DNA of 27,232 bases from W11650 sp041844915 (GTDB lineage: Bacteria > Bacillota > Clostridia > Lachnospirales > Vallitaleaceae), in contig JBGZBY010000076.1 in NCBI GenBank assembly GCA_041844915.1, forward strand, positions 1 through 27,232, given 5' to 3'. Below, piece after piece: positions 1-7,594 of the stretch (within the stretch, counting starts at the first letter, position 1; the number at the start of each line of letters is the position of its first letter). Position numbers and translations under genes: made by a program. The notes under the pieces are model-generated. The model saw only the letters and a list, made by a program, of their open reading frames with translations. It was not told the origin of the DNA and did no database searches.

Positions 1-352
1 AAAGCAAAAGGCAGAATAAAAGTCAGAATAAAGGGCAGAATAAAAGCCAGAATAAAAGCCAGAATAAAGGGCAGAAAAAAGCCAGAACAAAAGTGCGAAA
101 CAAAAAAGCGCAGTAAAAACCATTACCAGAAAGACAAAAATAGAAAAATGCAGGCAAGACTTTCAGCGATCAGCCAAATATACTGCAAAAAGCGGACAGC
201 AAACACACAAGGACTTGCAGCTGGAATACTGTGAGCTTTTCCGTCAGCTCTATGAAAGAGCTGGCAGGCAGTTAAGCCCTTTTGGATGGGGCTTTCGTCT
301 TGCTAAGAAAAAAAGGACTGGAAATTTTAAAAACATAGAACATGTAAGTTGA
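1..352 (+). pseudogene. ntpI: V-type ATPase subunit I, C-terminal tail (5'-truncated by window, frameshifted in a repeat)
   Basis: The last ~50 codons, read in frame 2 and ending at TGA 350-352, contain LQLEYCELFRQLYE followed by AGRQLSPFG. This matches the conserved end of V-ATPase subunit I, usually of the form LRLQYVEFFxKFYEGGG-x-PFxPxG. The position just before ntpK fits, because subunit I precedes K in these operons. Upstream of that tail the sequence is not a membrane helix, as expected for subunit I, but a hydrophilic K/Q/S/N-rich stretch. It begins with (S/G)QNK repeats in frame 3 (positions 3-79). The repeat unit at 72-82 lacks one T relative to the other units, and this moves the SQNK reading from frame 3 into frame 2. 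Frame 2 has TAA stops in the earlier repeats, and frame 3 stops near 111, so the tail cannot be joined to upstream coding without the missing base. It may be a broken gene, an assembly error or a variable repeat. The family match is fairly secure; its working state is not. Confidence 0.55.
10..93 (+). repeat. 12-bp tandem repeat, about seven units
   Basis: The core CAGAATAAA recurs with an exact 12-bp period starting at 12, 24, 36, 48, 60 and 72, then at 83 after a unit of only 11 bp. The short unit reads CAGAAAAAA: it has lost the T present in the others. Because the period is a multiple of three, each unit encodes SQNK or GQNK in frame 3. The short unit changes the frame. Confidence 0.85.
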
Positions 353-373
353 AAAAAGTAAAGGAGAAAAATT

Positions 374-793
374 ATGGGATTTATTTTAACGGTATCAGTG
401 ATTTTGATTTTATTGACGATTTTCGTCGGGCTTAAGGTAATCAGAAATGAAATCGCCGGCAGAAGGGTAAAGGCTTTTTTGGGGCTGAATCTGCTAAGCT
501 TTTTTGGCCTGCTGATCGGCACGACAATCCTGCTATTCAGCGGCTCTGATGTGCTGGCGGCAGGAACGGAGGCAGCGACAGCGGCTGCCGATGGACTTCG
601 CTATGTTGGAGCAGGCCTTTCAACGGGACTTTCCTGCATCGGAACCGGCATCGCCGTAGCCTCATCGGCTTCGGCAGCGATTGGGGCAATCAGCGAGGAT
701 TCCTCCCTGCTTGGTAAAACCGTTATTTTCGTAGGCTTGGCGGAAGGAATTGCAATCTACGGACTGATCATCTCCATTATGATTTTAAGCTGA
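374..793 (+). CDS. ntpK: V-type ATPase subunit K (rotor ring proteolipid)
   Basis: This is the membrane rotor subunit that carries the transported ion through the V-type ATPase. The 139-residue protein has four hydrophobic segments (about 3-22, 36-56, 75-103 and 115-137). The second hairpin has the family pattern GAGLSTGLSCIGTGIA, then SAAIGAISED, then GLAEGIAIYGLIISI, with the ion-binding carboxylate at Glu124 in the last helix. The first hairpin is not obviously similar to the second and has no glutamine or acidic residue in its helices. The glutamines that hold Na+ in Enterococcus hirae NtpK have no visible counterparts, so proton coupling seems more likely than sodium coupling; this is inference. 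The start is supported by AAGGAG at 361-366. The gap to ntpF is 129 bp with no recognisable gene. Confidence 0.93.
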   Translation: MGFILTVSVILILLTIFVGLKVIRNEIAGRRVKAFLGLNLLSFFGLLIGTTILLFSGSDVLAAGTEAATAAADGLRYVGAGLSTGLSCIGTGIAVASSASAAIGAISEDSSLLGKTVIFVGLAEGIAIYGLIISIMILS

Positions 794-922
794 TATCCTA
801 AAGAAGCAACCTTGGCGACAGCGATAAGCCTTATGCTAGAAAATAATATTTTTCGGGGTTGGACTTGATGAGAGTAAAAAGCAGATGGAAGCAGGCAGCG
901 CGGAAAAGGAGCTTAAACAGAT

Positions 923-1231
923 ATGAAAATGTATTTAATCGCAGATAATGTCGATACGCAGACCGGCATGAGGCTGGCGGGAGTCGAAGGAGTGGTGCGG
1001 CACCGGCGGGAGGAGGTTCTGGAGGCTTTAGCGTGGGCTTTGCGTCAGGAGGAGATAGGTGTTCTTCTGATCACAGAGAAGATAGGCAGGCTTATTCCGG
1101 AGGAGGTTAGAGAAATCAAGATGAATCGTTCGATTCCTTTGATTGTCGAGATTCCGGATCGGCATGGCAGCAGCCGCACCAAGGCTGCGATCACGCAATA
1201 CGTTAGAGAAGCGATCGGTTTAAAGATTTGA
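923..1231 (+). CDS. ntpF: V-type ATPase subunit F
   Basis: A 102-residue soluble protein of the central stalk, which helps couple ATP hydrolysis or synthesis in V1 to rotation of the K ring. Family features visible are the N-terminal IADNVDTQTGMRLAGVEG, the central GVLLITEKIG and the later IPLIVEIPDR. The length is normal for the family. An AAAGGAG-type ribosome binding site lies at about 905-911, with a rather long spacer of about 11 nt. The stop is 10 bp before ntpE, so the two are co-transcribed. Between ntpF and ntpA there is only ntpE; subunit C is not found between I and D and would be expected upstream of the window. Confidence 0.93.
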   Translation: MKMYLIADNVDTQTGMRLAGVEGVVRHRREEVLEALAWALRQEEIGVLLITEKIGRLIPEEVREIKMNRSIPLIVEIPDRHGSSRTKAAITQYVREAIGLKI

Positions 1232-1241
1232 GGGAAAAAGA

Positions 1242-1856
1242 ATGTTAGAATTATCGGAAAAATTGAAAAAGATTTCGGAGGAAGTACTGGGCGAAGCGAC
1301 TCAGTCTGCACAGAAGCAGTGGGAAGCCTTTTTAGAGGAGCAAAAAAGGGAATACAATGAAAAAGAGATAGCATATTTAGAAGAAGGCTATTCGGCGATT
1401 CAGTCCGGACTGAAAAAGCTGGAAAAGGAAAAGAGTAGCCGGCTGTCCAAGGCCTTGATGGAAAATCATCGGCAGATACTGCAAAAGAGAATGCAGATCG
1501 TGGACGCCGTATTTGCGGAGCTGGAGCGCCGTCTTTTGGAATTTACCGAAACAGAAGAATATATCGGCCTTTTAAAGGGGCGGATTCGGAGGACTCTGGA
1601 GGATCTGGGAGAGGGACAGAAAAGAATCGTTTTGACGCAGACCGATTTTGAACGGCGAGGATTGCTGGAGAAGGAGTTTCCGGAGGTAACCTTTGAAGTG
1701 GAAAATCACTCGGCGCAAAAAGGAATCCTTGGGGGCTGCTTAGGATATCAGGTGGCGGGCAATATTTTCTGCGACGCCTCCTTTTCTGAGCAAATACGGG
1801 AGCAGAAGGAGAGTTTTCTTCAAGCAACGGCAACGGAATTGAAAATAGTGGATTAA
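1242..1856 (+). CDS. ntpE: V-type ATPase subunit E (peripheral stalk)
   Basis: A 204-residue protein of the peripheral stalk that holds the A3B3 head to the membrane sector. The first ~110 residues are rich in Glu, Lys and Gln with long heptad-like stretches, consistent with an extended coiled coil. The C-terminal half is a mixed globular region ending with LGGCLGYQVAGNIFCDASFSE, which matches the GG(V/C)-like element and the following short strand of NtpE/AtpE-type proteins. Overall similarity in this family is low, so the call relies on length, architecture and position between F and A. It starts 10 bp after ntpF, and its TAA stop overlaps the AAGG of the ntpA ribosome binding site. Confidence 0.88.
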   Translation: MLELSEKLKKISEEVLGEATQSAQKQWEAFLEEQKREYNEKEIAYLEEGYSAIQSGLKKLEKEKSSRLSKALMENHRQILQKRMQIVDAVFAELERRLLEFTETEEYIGLLKGRIRRTLEDLGEGQKRIVLTQTDFERRGLLEKEFPEVTFEVENHSAQKGILGGCLGYQVAGNIFCDASFSEQIREQKESFLQATATELKIVD

Positions 1857-1867
1857 GGCGGTGGTAT

Positions 1868-3658
1868 ATGGAGCAAAAAGCAGTAATTTCCGGAATTAAT
1901 GGGCCGGTAGTGAAAGCGACAGGCGCATCGGGATTGCAGATGTTGGAAATGGTACATGTCGGGCATAGCGGGCTGATCGGCGAGGTTATCGGCATCAGCG
2001 GCGGTAAGTGCACGATTCAGGTATATGAAGAAACCTCCGGTTTAAAAATAGGAGAGCCGATTCGACCGATGGGAGAGCCGCTTAGCCTGACCTTGGGGCC
2101 GGGGATTGTAGGCGAGGTTTTTGATGGTATTCAAAGGCCGCTGGAGGCTTTGAAGGCGGAATTTGGAGATTTTATCGGTAAGGGGATTGAAACCTTCAAC
2201 TTGCAGAAAGAAAAGGAATGGCAGGTTACCATTCTTGTCGAGGAAGGACAGCTTTTGAATGCCGGAGAGGTCTACGCGACGGTGCAGGAAACGGAGCTTG
2301 TGCTGCACAAGGTGATGCTTCCCCCCGGAAAAAGCGGAAGGGTGGTCGAGATTGTTCGTCAGCCGACCTATAAGGTGCTGGATACGGTGCTTCGCTTAGA
2401 AAATTCCCGCGGAGAGATAGAGGAGCTGAATCTGGTGCAGTATTGGCCGGTGCGCAAGCCGCGCCCGTTCCAATTGAGAAAATCCTTGGAGAAGCCGCTG
2501 ATTACAGGACAGAGAATTATAGACACCTTTTTCCCGATTGCCAAAGGAGGCGCAGCGTCGGTTCCCGGCGGGTTTGGAACGGGCAAGACAATGACCCAGC
2601 ATCAGCTGGCAAAATGGTCAGACGCCGATATCATCGTATATATTGGCTGCGGTGAGCGGGGCAATGAGATTACGGAGGTTTTGGAGGATTTTCCGAAATT
2701 GATTGACCCCAAATCTGGAAAATCCTTAATGCAGCGGACAGTTTTAATCGCCAATACCTCCAATATGCCGGTGGCGGCTAGGGAAGCGTCCATTTATACC
2801 GGCATTACCATTGCCGAGTACTATCGGGATATGGGCTATCACGTGGCGATCATGGCAGATTCGACCTCGCGTTGGGCGGAGGCGCTGCGTGAAATTTCTG
2901 GTCGCTTGGAGGAAATGCCGGCAGAAGAAGGATTTCCGCCATATTTGCCATCCCGCTTGTCGCAGTTTTATGAAAGAGCGGGCTATGTTGTTTGCCTCAA
3001 TGGAGAAGAAGGTTCGGTCAGTATTATTGGTGCGGTCAGCCCGCAGGGCGGAGATTTTAGTGAGCCGGTTACTCAAAACACCAAGCGCTTTATTCGCTGC
3101 TTTTGGGCGCTGGATCGGGCGCTGGCATATTCTCGCCATTATCCGGCAATCCAGTGGCTGGAAAGCTACAGCGAATATATACCGGATCTACAGGCATGGT
3201 TTGAGAAAAATGTAGACGAGGAATTTTACGCCAATCGTAAGGAGGCGATGGCGCTTTTGCAGGAAGAAAGCCATCTTATGGAGATTGTTAAGCTGATCGG
3301 CGCGGATGTTTTGCCGGAAAATCAAAAGCTAGTGCTGGAGATTACCAAGCTGATTCGTCTAGGATTTTTACAGCAGAATGCCTTTCATGACGTCGATACC
3401 TTCGTACCGCTGATCAAGCAATTTAAAATGCTGGATACCATTTTATATCTGTATCAAAGAGCGAAGCAGCTGGTCGCCTTTAATATTCCGGTTTCCCGTC
3501 TGCGTCAGACCGGTGTTTTTGATGAGGTTGTCAAAATGCGATACAGTATTGATAATGCTTCGCTGGAGCCTTTCGATTGCTTAAAGAAAAAAATCGACAG
3601 CTTTTATCAGGAAATAGCCGATAGCTATAAGGGCTTTGAAAGGATGGAGATAGAATGA
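1868..3658 (+). CDS. ntpA: V-type ATPase catalytic subunit A
   Basis: The catalytic nucleotide-binding subunit of the V1 head. The 596-residue length is typical. Visible elements: an N-terminal beta-barrel (about 1-70); the A-specific non-homologous insert (about 110-190); the P-loop GGFGTGKT at 234-241; the catalytic glutamate in GERGNE (Glu263); the Walker B strand VAIMADST at 326-333 followed by SRWAEALREISGRLEEMP; and the C-terminal helical domain. Nothing essential is missing. The ribosome binding site AAGGCGG overlaps the ntpE stop. The TGA stop overlaps the ntpB start by 4 nt (ATGA), the usual sign of translational coupling and of a fixed A:B ratio. Confidence 0.97.
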   Translation: MEQKAVISGINGPVVKATGASGLQMLEMVHVGHSGLIGEVIGISGGKCTIQVYEETSGLKIGEPIRPMGEPLSLTLGPGIVGEVFDGIQRPLEALKAEFGDFIGKGIETFNLQKEKEWQVTILVEEGQLLNAGEVYATVQETELVLHKVMLPPGKSGRVVEIVRQPTYKVLDTVLRLENSRGEIEELNLVQYWPVRKPRPFQLRKSLEKPLITGQRIIDTFFPIAKGGAASVPGGFGTGKTMTQHQLAKWSDADIIVYIGCGERGNEITEVLEDFPKLIDPKSGKSLMQRTVLIANTSNMPVAAREASIYTGITIAEYYRDMGYHVAIMADSTSRWAEALREISGRLEEMPAEEGFPPYLPSRLSQFYERAGYVVCLNGEEGSVSIIGAVSPQGGDFSEPVTQNTKRFIRCFWALDRALAYSRHYPAIQWLESYSEYIPDLQAWFEKNVDEEFYANRKEAMALLQEESHLMEIVKLIGADVLPENQKLVLEITKLIRLGFLQQNAFHDVDTFVPLIKQFKMLDTILYLYQRAKQLVAFNIPVSRLRQTGVFDEVVKMRYSIDNASLEPFDCLKKKIDSFYQEIADSYKGFERMEIE

Positions 3659-5118
3659 GTGTGGAATATCTTGGCGTAAAAGAGGTCAATGGATCTCTCA
3701 TAGTAGTGGAAGGGATGAAAGATGCTTCCTTTGAAGAAATTGTAAAAATCACCTTGGGAAATGATGAGATTCGGACAGGAAAAATCATTCAAATGGATGG
3801 AGATAGGGCGGTTATCCAGGTTTTTGAAAGCACGCAGGGAATTTCCGGAACCAACGCCAGGACGCGCTTGACTGGCGAGGTTTTAAAATTGCCGGTATCC
3901 AAAGAACTGCTGGGCAGGACGCTGGACGGCGTCGGTCGGCCAATCGACGGCTTGGGGGCGATCAAGGCGGCGCAGGTATGGGACGTCAATGGAGCGCCGA
4001 TCAACCCGATTGCCAGAAAATATCCGCGCAATTTTGTACAAACCGGTATTTCGACGATTGACGGATTGATAACCCTGATTCGGGGGCAGAAACTGCCGGT
4101 TTTCTCCGGCAATGGTCTGCCGCATGACCGGCTGGCGGTGCAGATTGCCAAGCAGGCGCAAATTGGCAGCAAAAATAGAATTATTTTTAACAATTCGGCA
4201 GATTTTTCGCTGTCGGATCGAGAGCAGGACGATTTTGCCATTGTTTTTGCGGCGATGGGCGTGAAAAACGATGTGGCTGATTTTTTTAAGCGAAGCTTTC
4301 AGGAAAGCGGTGTTTTGCAGAAGGTAGTCATGTTTTTGAATCTGGCGAATGATCCGGTCATTGAAAGAGTAATCACGCCGCGCTGTGCATTGACGGCGGC
4401 GGAATATTTGGCTTTTGAATGCGGTATGCATGTGCTGGTTATTTTGACAGACATGACCTCGTACTGTGAGGCGATTCGAGAAATTTCTTCCTCCAAAGGG
4501 GAGATTCCCTCGCGGAAGGGCTTTCCGGGATATTTGTATTCGGATTTGGCCATGCTCTACGAAAGAGCCGGCATGATTGAAGGCAAGACGGGTTCGATCA
4601 CTCAGATTCCGATTTTGACAATGCCCAATGACGATATCACGCATCCTATCCCCGATTTGACCGGATATATCACAGAGGGACAGGTTGTGCTTGACCGCTC
4701 TTTGCACCAAAAGGGTATCTATCCTCCAATATTGGTGCTGCCTTCGCTTTCTCGTCTGATGAAGGACGGCATTGGAGAGGGCTATACCAGAAAGGATCAT
4801 GGCGGCGTGGCCAATCAGCTTTTTGCGGCATATGCGCATGTTCAGGAGGTCAAGGCGTTGGCTTCGGTCATTGGCGAGGAGGAGCTTTCGCCGCTGGATA
4901 AGCTGTATATGATTTTTGGGCAGCAGTTTGAGGAGCGCTTTGTTACTCAAAAATTCGACGAGGATCGAATGATTGATACGACCTTGGATTTGGGCTGGGA
5001 GCTGCTCAGCATCCTGCCGAGGGAGGAGCTGACAAGAGTCGATGAGGAGCTGGTTAACAGCTATTATCAGGAAAGAGTCAGGGAAAAATACGAAAAAAGC
5101 GGAAGTGCAAGGCCTTAA
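3655..5118 (+). CDS. ntpB: V-type ATPase regulatory subunit B
   Basis: The non-catalytic partner of NtpA in the A3B3 hexamer. The protein starts with the typical EYLGVKEVNGSL-like segment. As expected for subunit B, the P-loop is degenerate (VFSGNGLPHDRLA, about 149-161). The arginine that completes the catalytic site of subunit A is in PSLSRLMKDGIGEGYTRKDH (Arg367). At 487 residues it is slightly longer than many homologues (about 460), the extra being a charged C-terminal tail. The start codon overlaps the end of ntpA. A 248-bp gap separates it from ntpD, unusual for this operon, and that gap contains a partial copy of the ntpD 5' end. Confidence 0.97.
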   Translation: MSVEYLGVKEVNGSLIVVEGMKDASFEEIVKITLGNDEIRTGKIIQMDGDRAVIQVFESTQGISGTNARTRLTGEVLKLPVSKELLGRTLDGVGRPIDGLGAIKAAQVWDVNGAPINPIARKYPRNFVQTGISTIDGLITLIRGQKLPVFSGNGLPHDRLAVQIAKQAQIGSKNRIIFNNSADFSLSDREQDDFAIVFAAMGVKNDVADFFKRSFQESGVLQKVVMFLNLANDPVIERVITPRCALTAAEYLAFECGMHVLVILTDMTSYCEAIREISSSKGEIPSRKGFPGYLYSDLAMLYERAGMIEGKTGSITQIPILTMPNDDITHPIPDLTGYITEGQVVLDRSLHQKGIYPPILVLPSLSRLMKDGIGEGYTRKDHGGVANQLFAAYAHVQEVKALASVIGEEELSPLDKLYMIFGQQFEERFVTQKFDEDRMIDTTLDLGWELLSILPREELTRVDEELVNSYYQERVREKYEKSGSARP

Positions 5119-5212
5119 CGGCAGATAAGCGCCTTTTGCGGATAGAAGAAAATTACCGCCAAGCCTGATCTGGCAGAGATGAGCATTTGTTATTCTCGCT
5201 GAAAGGGGTCTA

Positions 5213-5265
5213 TACTTTGGCAAAATCAAGGCTGGCGCTGTTCGGTCAGGCTTTGAGCTTGGGAA
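5213..5265 (+). repeat. Partial duplicate of the 5' end of ntpD in the ntpB-ntpD spacer
   Basis: The 53-bp stretch at 5213-5265 closely matches 5402-5456 inside ntpD, including an identical run over CAAAATCAAGGCTGGCGCTG. The copies differ by a few substitutions and small indels. A TTG at 5217 opens a 48-codon frame that begins with AKSRLAL, as in NtpD, then diverges and stops at TGA 5361-5363, three bases before the ntpD ATG. A GAAAGGGG run at 5201-5208 lies upstream of it. It is either a decayed fragment of a duplicated ntpD or a leader ORF formed by the duplication. Confidence 0.7.
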
Positions 5266-5366
5266 TAAGCATTTGCTTTCGGTCAAGGAGAATAAGGAAC
5301 AAGGAATTTGATGGAATAGGAAAGGAGAATGGGCTTGCCAGAAAGCTCATTTTATCGGGGTGAAAA

Positions 5367-5984
5367 ATGGATAGCTCGTTATTTCCAACCAAAGGAAATT
5401 ATATTTTGGCAAAATCAAGGCTGGCGCTGTCCAGGCAGGGCTTTGAGCTGTTGGATAAAAAGCGGAATATCTTGGTGCGGGAAATGATGTCCCTGCTTGA
5501 TCAGGTGGAGGAGCTGCAAGCGGAAATGGATACTATTTTCAGTCAGGCATATTTGGCCTTGCAGAAGACGAATATTCGACTGGGTATAAGCACGGTCAGT
5601 CAAATCGGGCAGGCGATTGCTCCGGAGGAAAATATTCAGATTGAAGCCAAGTCTGTTATGGGAGTGGAGATTCCTATTTTAAACAAGCTGGATGATAAGC
5701 TGATTCCGCAATATGGCTTTGGGAAAACGGAAGGCTCTTTAGATGAGGCATATTTGCAATTTTCCAAGGTGAAGCGTCTGACGATGAAGCTGGCGGAGGT
5801 GGAGAACGCAATCTATCGGCTGGCGTTTCATATTAAGCAGACGCAGAAGCGAGCCAACGCGCTGAAAAATATTATGATACCGAAGTACGAAAAACTGAGC
5901 AAGGATATTGCTACGGCGTTAGAGGAAAAGGAGAGGGAGGAATTCAGCAGATTAAAAATGATTAAGCTGACAAAGCAGAGCTGA
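5367..5984 (+). CDS. ntpD: V-type ATPase subunit D (central rotor shaft)
   Basis: The coiled-coil rotor shaft that turns inside the A3B3 head. The 205-residue length fits. The N-terminal pattern FPTKGNYILAKSRLALSRQG followed by FELLDKKRNILVREM is diagnostic of the ATPase D family, as is the C-terminal helix with LAEVENAIYRLAFHIKQTQKRANALKNI. Both ends are long helices that would pair in the shaft. The start is preceded by GGGGTGA. It closes the V-ATPase operon; no convincing terminator follows, and the MFS gene begins 82 bp later. Confidence 0.95.
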   Translation: MDSSLFPTKGNYILAKSRLALSRQGFELLDKKRNILVREMMSLLDQVEELQAEMDTIFSQAYLALQKTNIRLGISTVSQIGQAIAPEENIQIEAKSVMGVEIPILNKLDDKLIPQYGFGKTEGSLDEAYLQFSKVKRLTMKLAEVENAIYRLAFHIKQTQKRANALKNIMIPKYEKLSKDIATALEEKEREEFSRLKMIKLTKQS

Positions 5985-6066
5985 GGCCGGCTGTAGTTGG
6001 CGCAGGGAAATAAACTAATTTGACTGACCAATTTATACTGTTGCGGAAGGATTTAAAGAAAAGATA

Positions 6067-7311
6067 ATGAATTTAGAGAAAAAGAGGTGGCTGATACTGG
6101 CGGCGTCTTGCCTGATTAATTTATGCATTGGCTCTTTATATGCGTGGAGCGTGTTTGCTGCGCCCATGGCAAAGCATATCAGCGAAGCGCAAGGACTGAC
6201 TGGAGATAGCGCGTTGACGGCGGCGGCGCTGGCAATTGTCTTTACGCTGGCAAATGCAGTCGGGCCGCTGACGATGATAGGAGGAGGATTTATCAACGAC
6301 TCGCTGGGGCCGCGCTGGGGAATTTTGATTGGTGGAGTATTGTTTGGCGGCGGTATGCTGTTAAGCGGATTTGCCGATAGCTTGGGGCTTTTGATGATTA
6401 CCTATGGCCTGTGCTGCGGCTTGGGCATGGGCTTTGTATATACCTGCACAATCAGTAATTCCGTTAAGTTTTTTCCAGATAAAAGAGGCTTAATTGGAGG
6501 AATCGCTACGGCGACCTACGGCTTAAGCTCGGTTATCATACCGCCGATTGCTCATGCTCTGATAGGCGGTTACGGTATTTTAATGGCGTTTCGTATTTTG
6601 GGCGGCGTGTTCAGCATAATTATTATTGCAGCGGCTTTTTTTATTGAAAAGGCTCCGGCTGACTTTCTTCCGGCCAATATGGCCAAGCAGCAGGCGCAAA
6701 GGGTGGAAGCCGGCGCCGGCAAGGATAAGAACTGGAGGCAGATGCTCAGAGAAAGCTCTTTTTATATTATGTTTCTGATGCTGATGTGCGGGGCTTTTTC
6801 GGGACTGATGATTATTTCGCAGGCTTCCCCGATGGCGCAGAGGATGATTGGGATGGAGCCGGCGCAGGCAGCTTTTGCTGTCAGCCTGCTAGCGCTTTTT
6901 AATGCCTTGGGCAGGATTATGGCAGGCTACTTATCGGATAAGCTTGGCAGGATTCAGGTTATTCGGATTGTTTTTGTCATTTCGATTGTGGGGCTGTTTT
7001 TGCTTGGGATCAGCGGTATGGGGCAAAGCGCTTTGTTTATGGCGGGAGTGGCGATAGCCGGCATCTGCTTTGGTGCTTTTATGGGGGTATTTCCCGGGTT
7101 TACCGCCGATCGGTTCGGCGCGAAGTTTAACAGCGTCAATTATGGTATTATGTTTATCGGCTTTGCCTTGGCAGGAACGCTGGGGCCGCTTGCGGCAGGC
7201 AGAATTGTACTTGCCACCGGCAGCTATCAGATGGCCTTTGCGGCGGCGGGAGCGCTTGGAGTATTGGGATTTTTTCTCACCCTTTTATATACAAGACGAT
7301 TTAAAGCATAA
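6067..7311 (+). CDS. MFS transporter, OFA (oxalate/formate antiporter-like) family
   Basis: A 414-residue integral membrane protein with about 12 hydrophobic helices and a central cytoplasmic loop at about 195-225. The start CLINLCIGSLYAWSVFAAPM is typical of the OFA group. MFS loop motifs are visible between helices 2 and 3 (INDSLGPRWG, 76-85) and 8 and 9 (GYLSDKLGR, 287-295). Arg283 in the predicted eighth helix may correspond to the substrate-binding Arg of OxlT. The predicted eleventh helix (IMFIGFALAG, 361-370) has no lysine where OxlT has its second substrate-binding charge, so oxalate is unlikely; a monocarboxylate is possible but not shown. The ribosome binding site is weak (AAGG about 16 nt upstream). 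A strong terminator follows. Confidence 0.9.
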   Translation: MNLEKKRWLILAASCLINLCIGSLYAWSVFAAPMAKHISEAQGLTGDSALTAAALAIVFTLANAVGPLTMIGGGFINDSLGPRWGILIGGVLFGGGMLLSGFADSLGLLMITYGLCCGLGMGFVYTCTISNSVKFFPDKRGLIGGIATATYGLSSVIIPPIAHALIGGYGILMAFRILGGVFSIIIIAAAFFIEKAPADFLPANMAKQQAQRVEAGAGKDKNWRQMLRESSFYIMFLMLMCGAFSGLMIISQASPMAQRMIGMEPAQAAFAVSLLALFNALGRIMAGYLSDKLGRIQVIRIVFVISIVGLFLLGISGMGQSALFMAGVAIAGICFGAFMGVFPGFTADRFGAKFNSVNYGIMFIGFALAGTLGPLAAGRIVLATGSYQMAFAAAGALGVLGFFLTLLYTRRFKA

Positions 7312-7331
7312 AAAGTTTTGAGGTATGTGAG

Positions 7332-7380
7332 GATAGGCCTGCTTTGCGTGATAAGCGGAAAGCAGGCCTATCTTGTATTT
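7332..7380 (+). terminator. Rho-independent terminator after the MFS gene
   Basis: Perfect 14-bp inverted repeat: GATAGGCCTGCTTT at 7332-7345 and its complement at 7359-7372, with a 13-nt loop and a T-rich tail (TTGTATTT). It lies 20 bp after the MFS stop and isolates the cupin unit. Confidence 0.88.
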
Positions 7381-7466
7381 GAGCGAAAAGCATTTATAGC
7401 GGTGTTGTTTGGATTTTTTCCCATTTTTGAAAGGCCGGCGATTTGCGTTGAAAGGCCGCTAAAATA

Positions 7467-7524
7467 ACAATTTCATAACAAAATTGTGAAAGGGCTTTGC
7501 TTTTTGCGGAAAGTATGATATATT
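7467..7524 (+). promoter_or_regulatory. Candidate promoter and operator-like palindrome for the cupin gene
   Basis: A possible sigma-A promoter has TTGCTT at 7497-7502 and TATATT at 7519-7524 with a 16-bp spacer, about 70 bp before the cupin start. Immediately upstream is a 7-bp inverted repeat, ACAATTT (7467-7473) and AAATTGT (7481-7487), with a 7-bp spacer; 8 of 9 bases match if the arms are extended. Its position suggests a regulator binding site. No regulator gene is adjacent. Confidence 0.45.
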
Positions 7525-7594
7525 TTAAACGGATAGTGAAGGGATTCTTGAAAAAGAAGGAAATATGCTTTGATTGCTTGGGAAGGAGAAGGTT

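Noticed and set aside
10..93. CRISPR array
   Set aside because: The units are 12 bp and directly adjacent, with no unique spacers; this is a simple tandem repeat. The same applies to 12655-12714.
3883..5286. 467-codon open frame on the minus strand over ntpB
   Set aside because: It is antisense to a gene with complete ATPase motifs, has no ribosome binding site and encodes a low-complexity His/Arg/Gln-rich product. It is a by-product of codon bias on the + strand.
6020..6039. TTGACT and TATACT as a promoter for the MFS gene
   Set aside because: The spacing between the two boxes is only 8 bp, far too short for a sigma-A promoter.
7574..7594. Earlier TTG start for the cupin
   Set aside because: The ribosome binding site GGAAGGAG (7581-7588) lies inside this stretch and fits the ATG at 7595.
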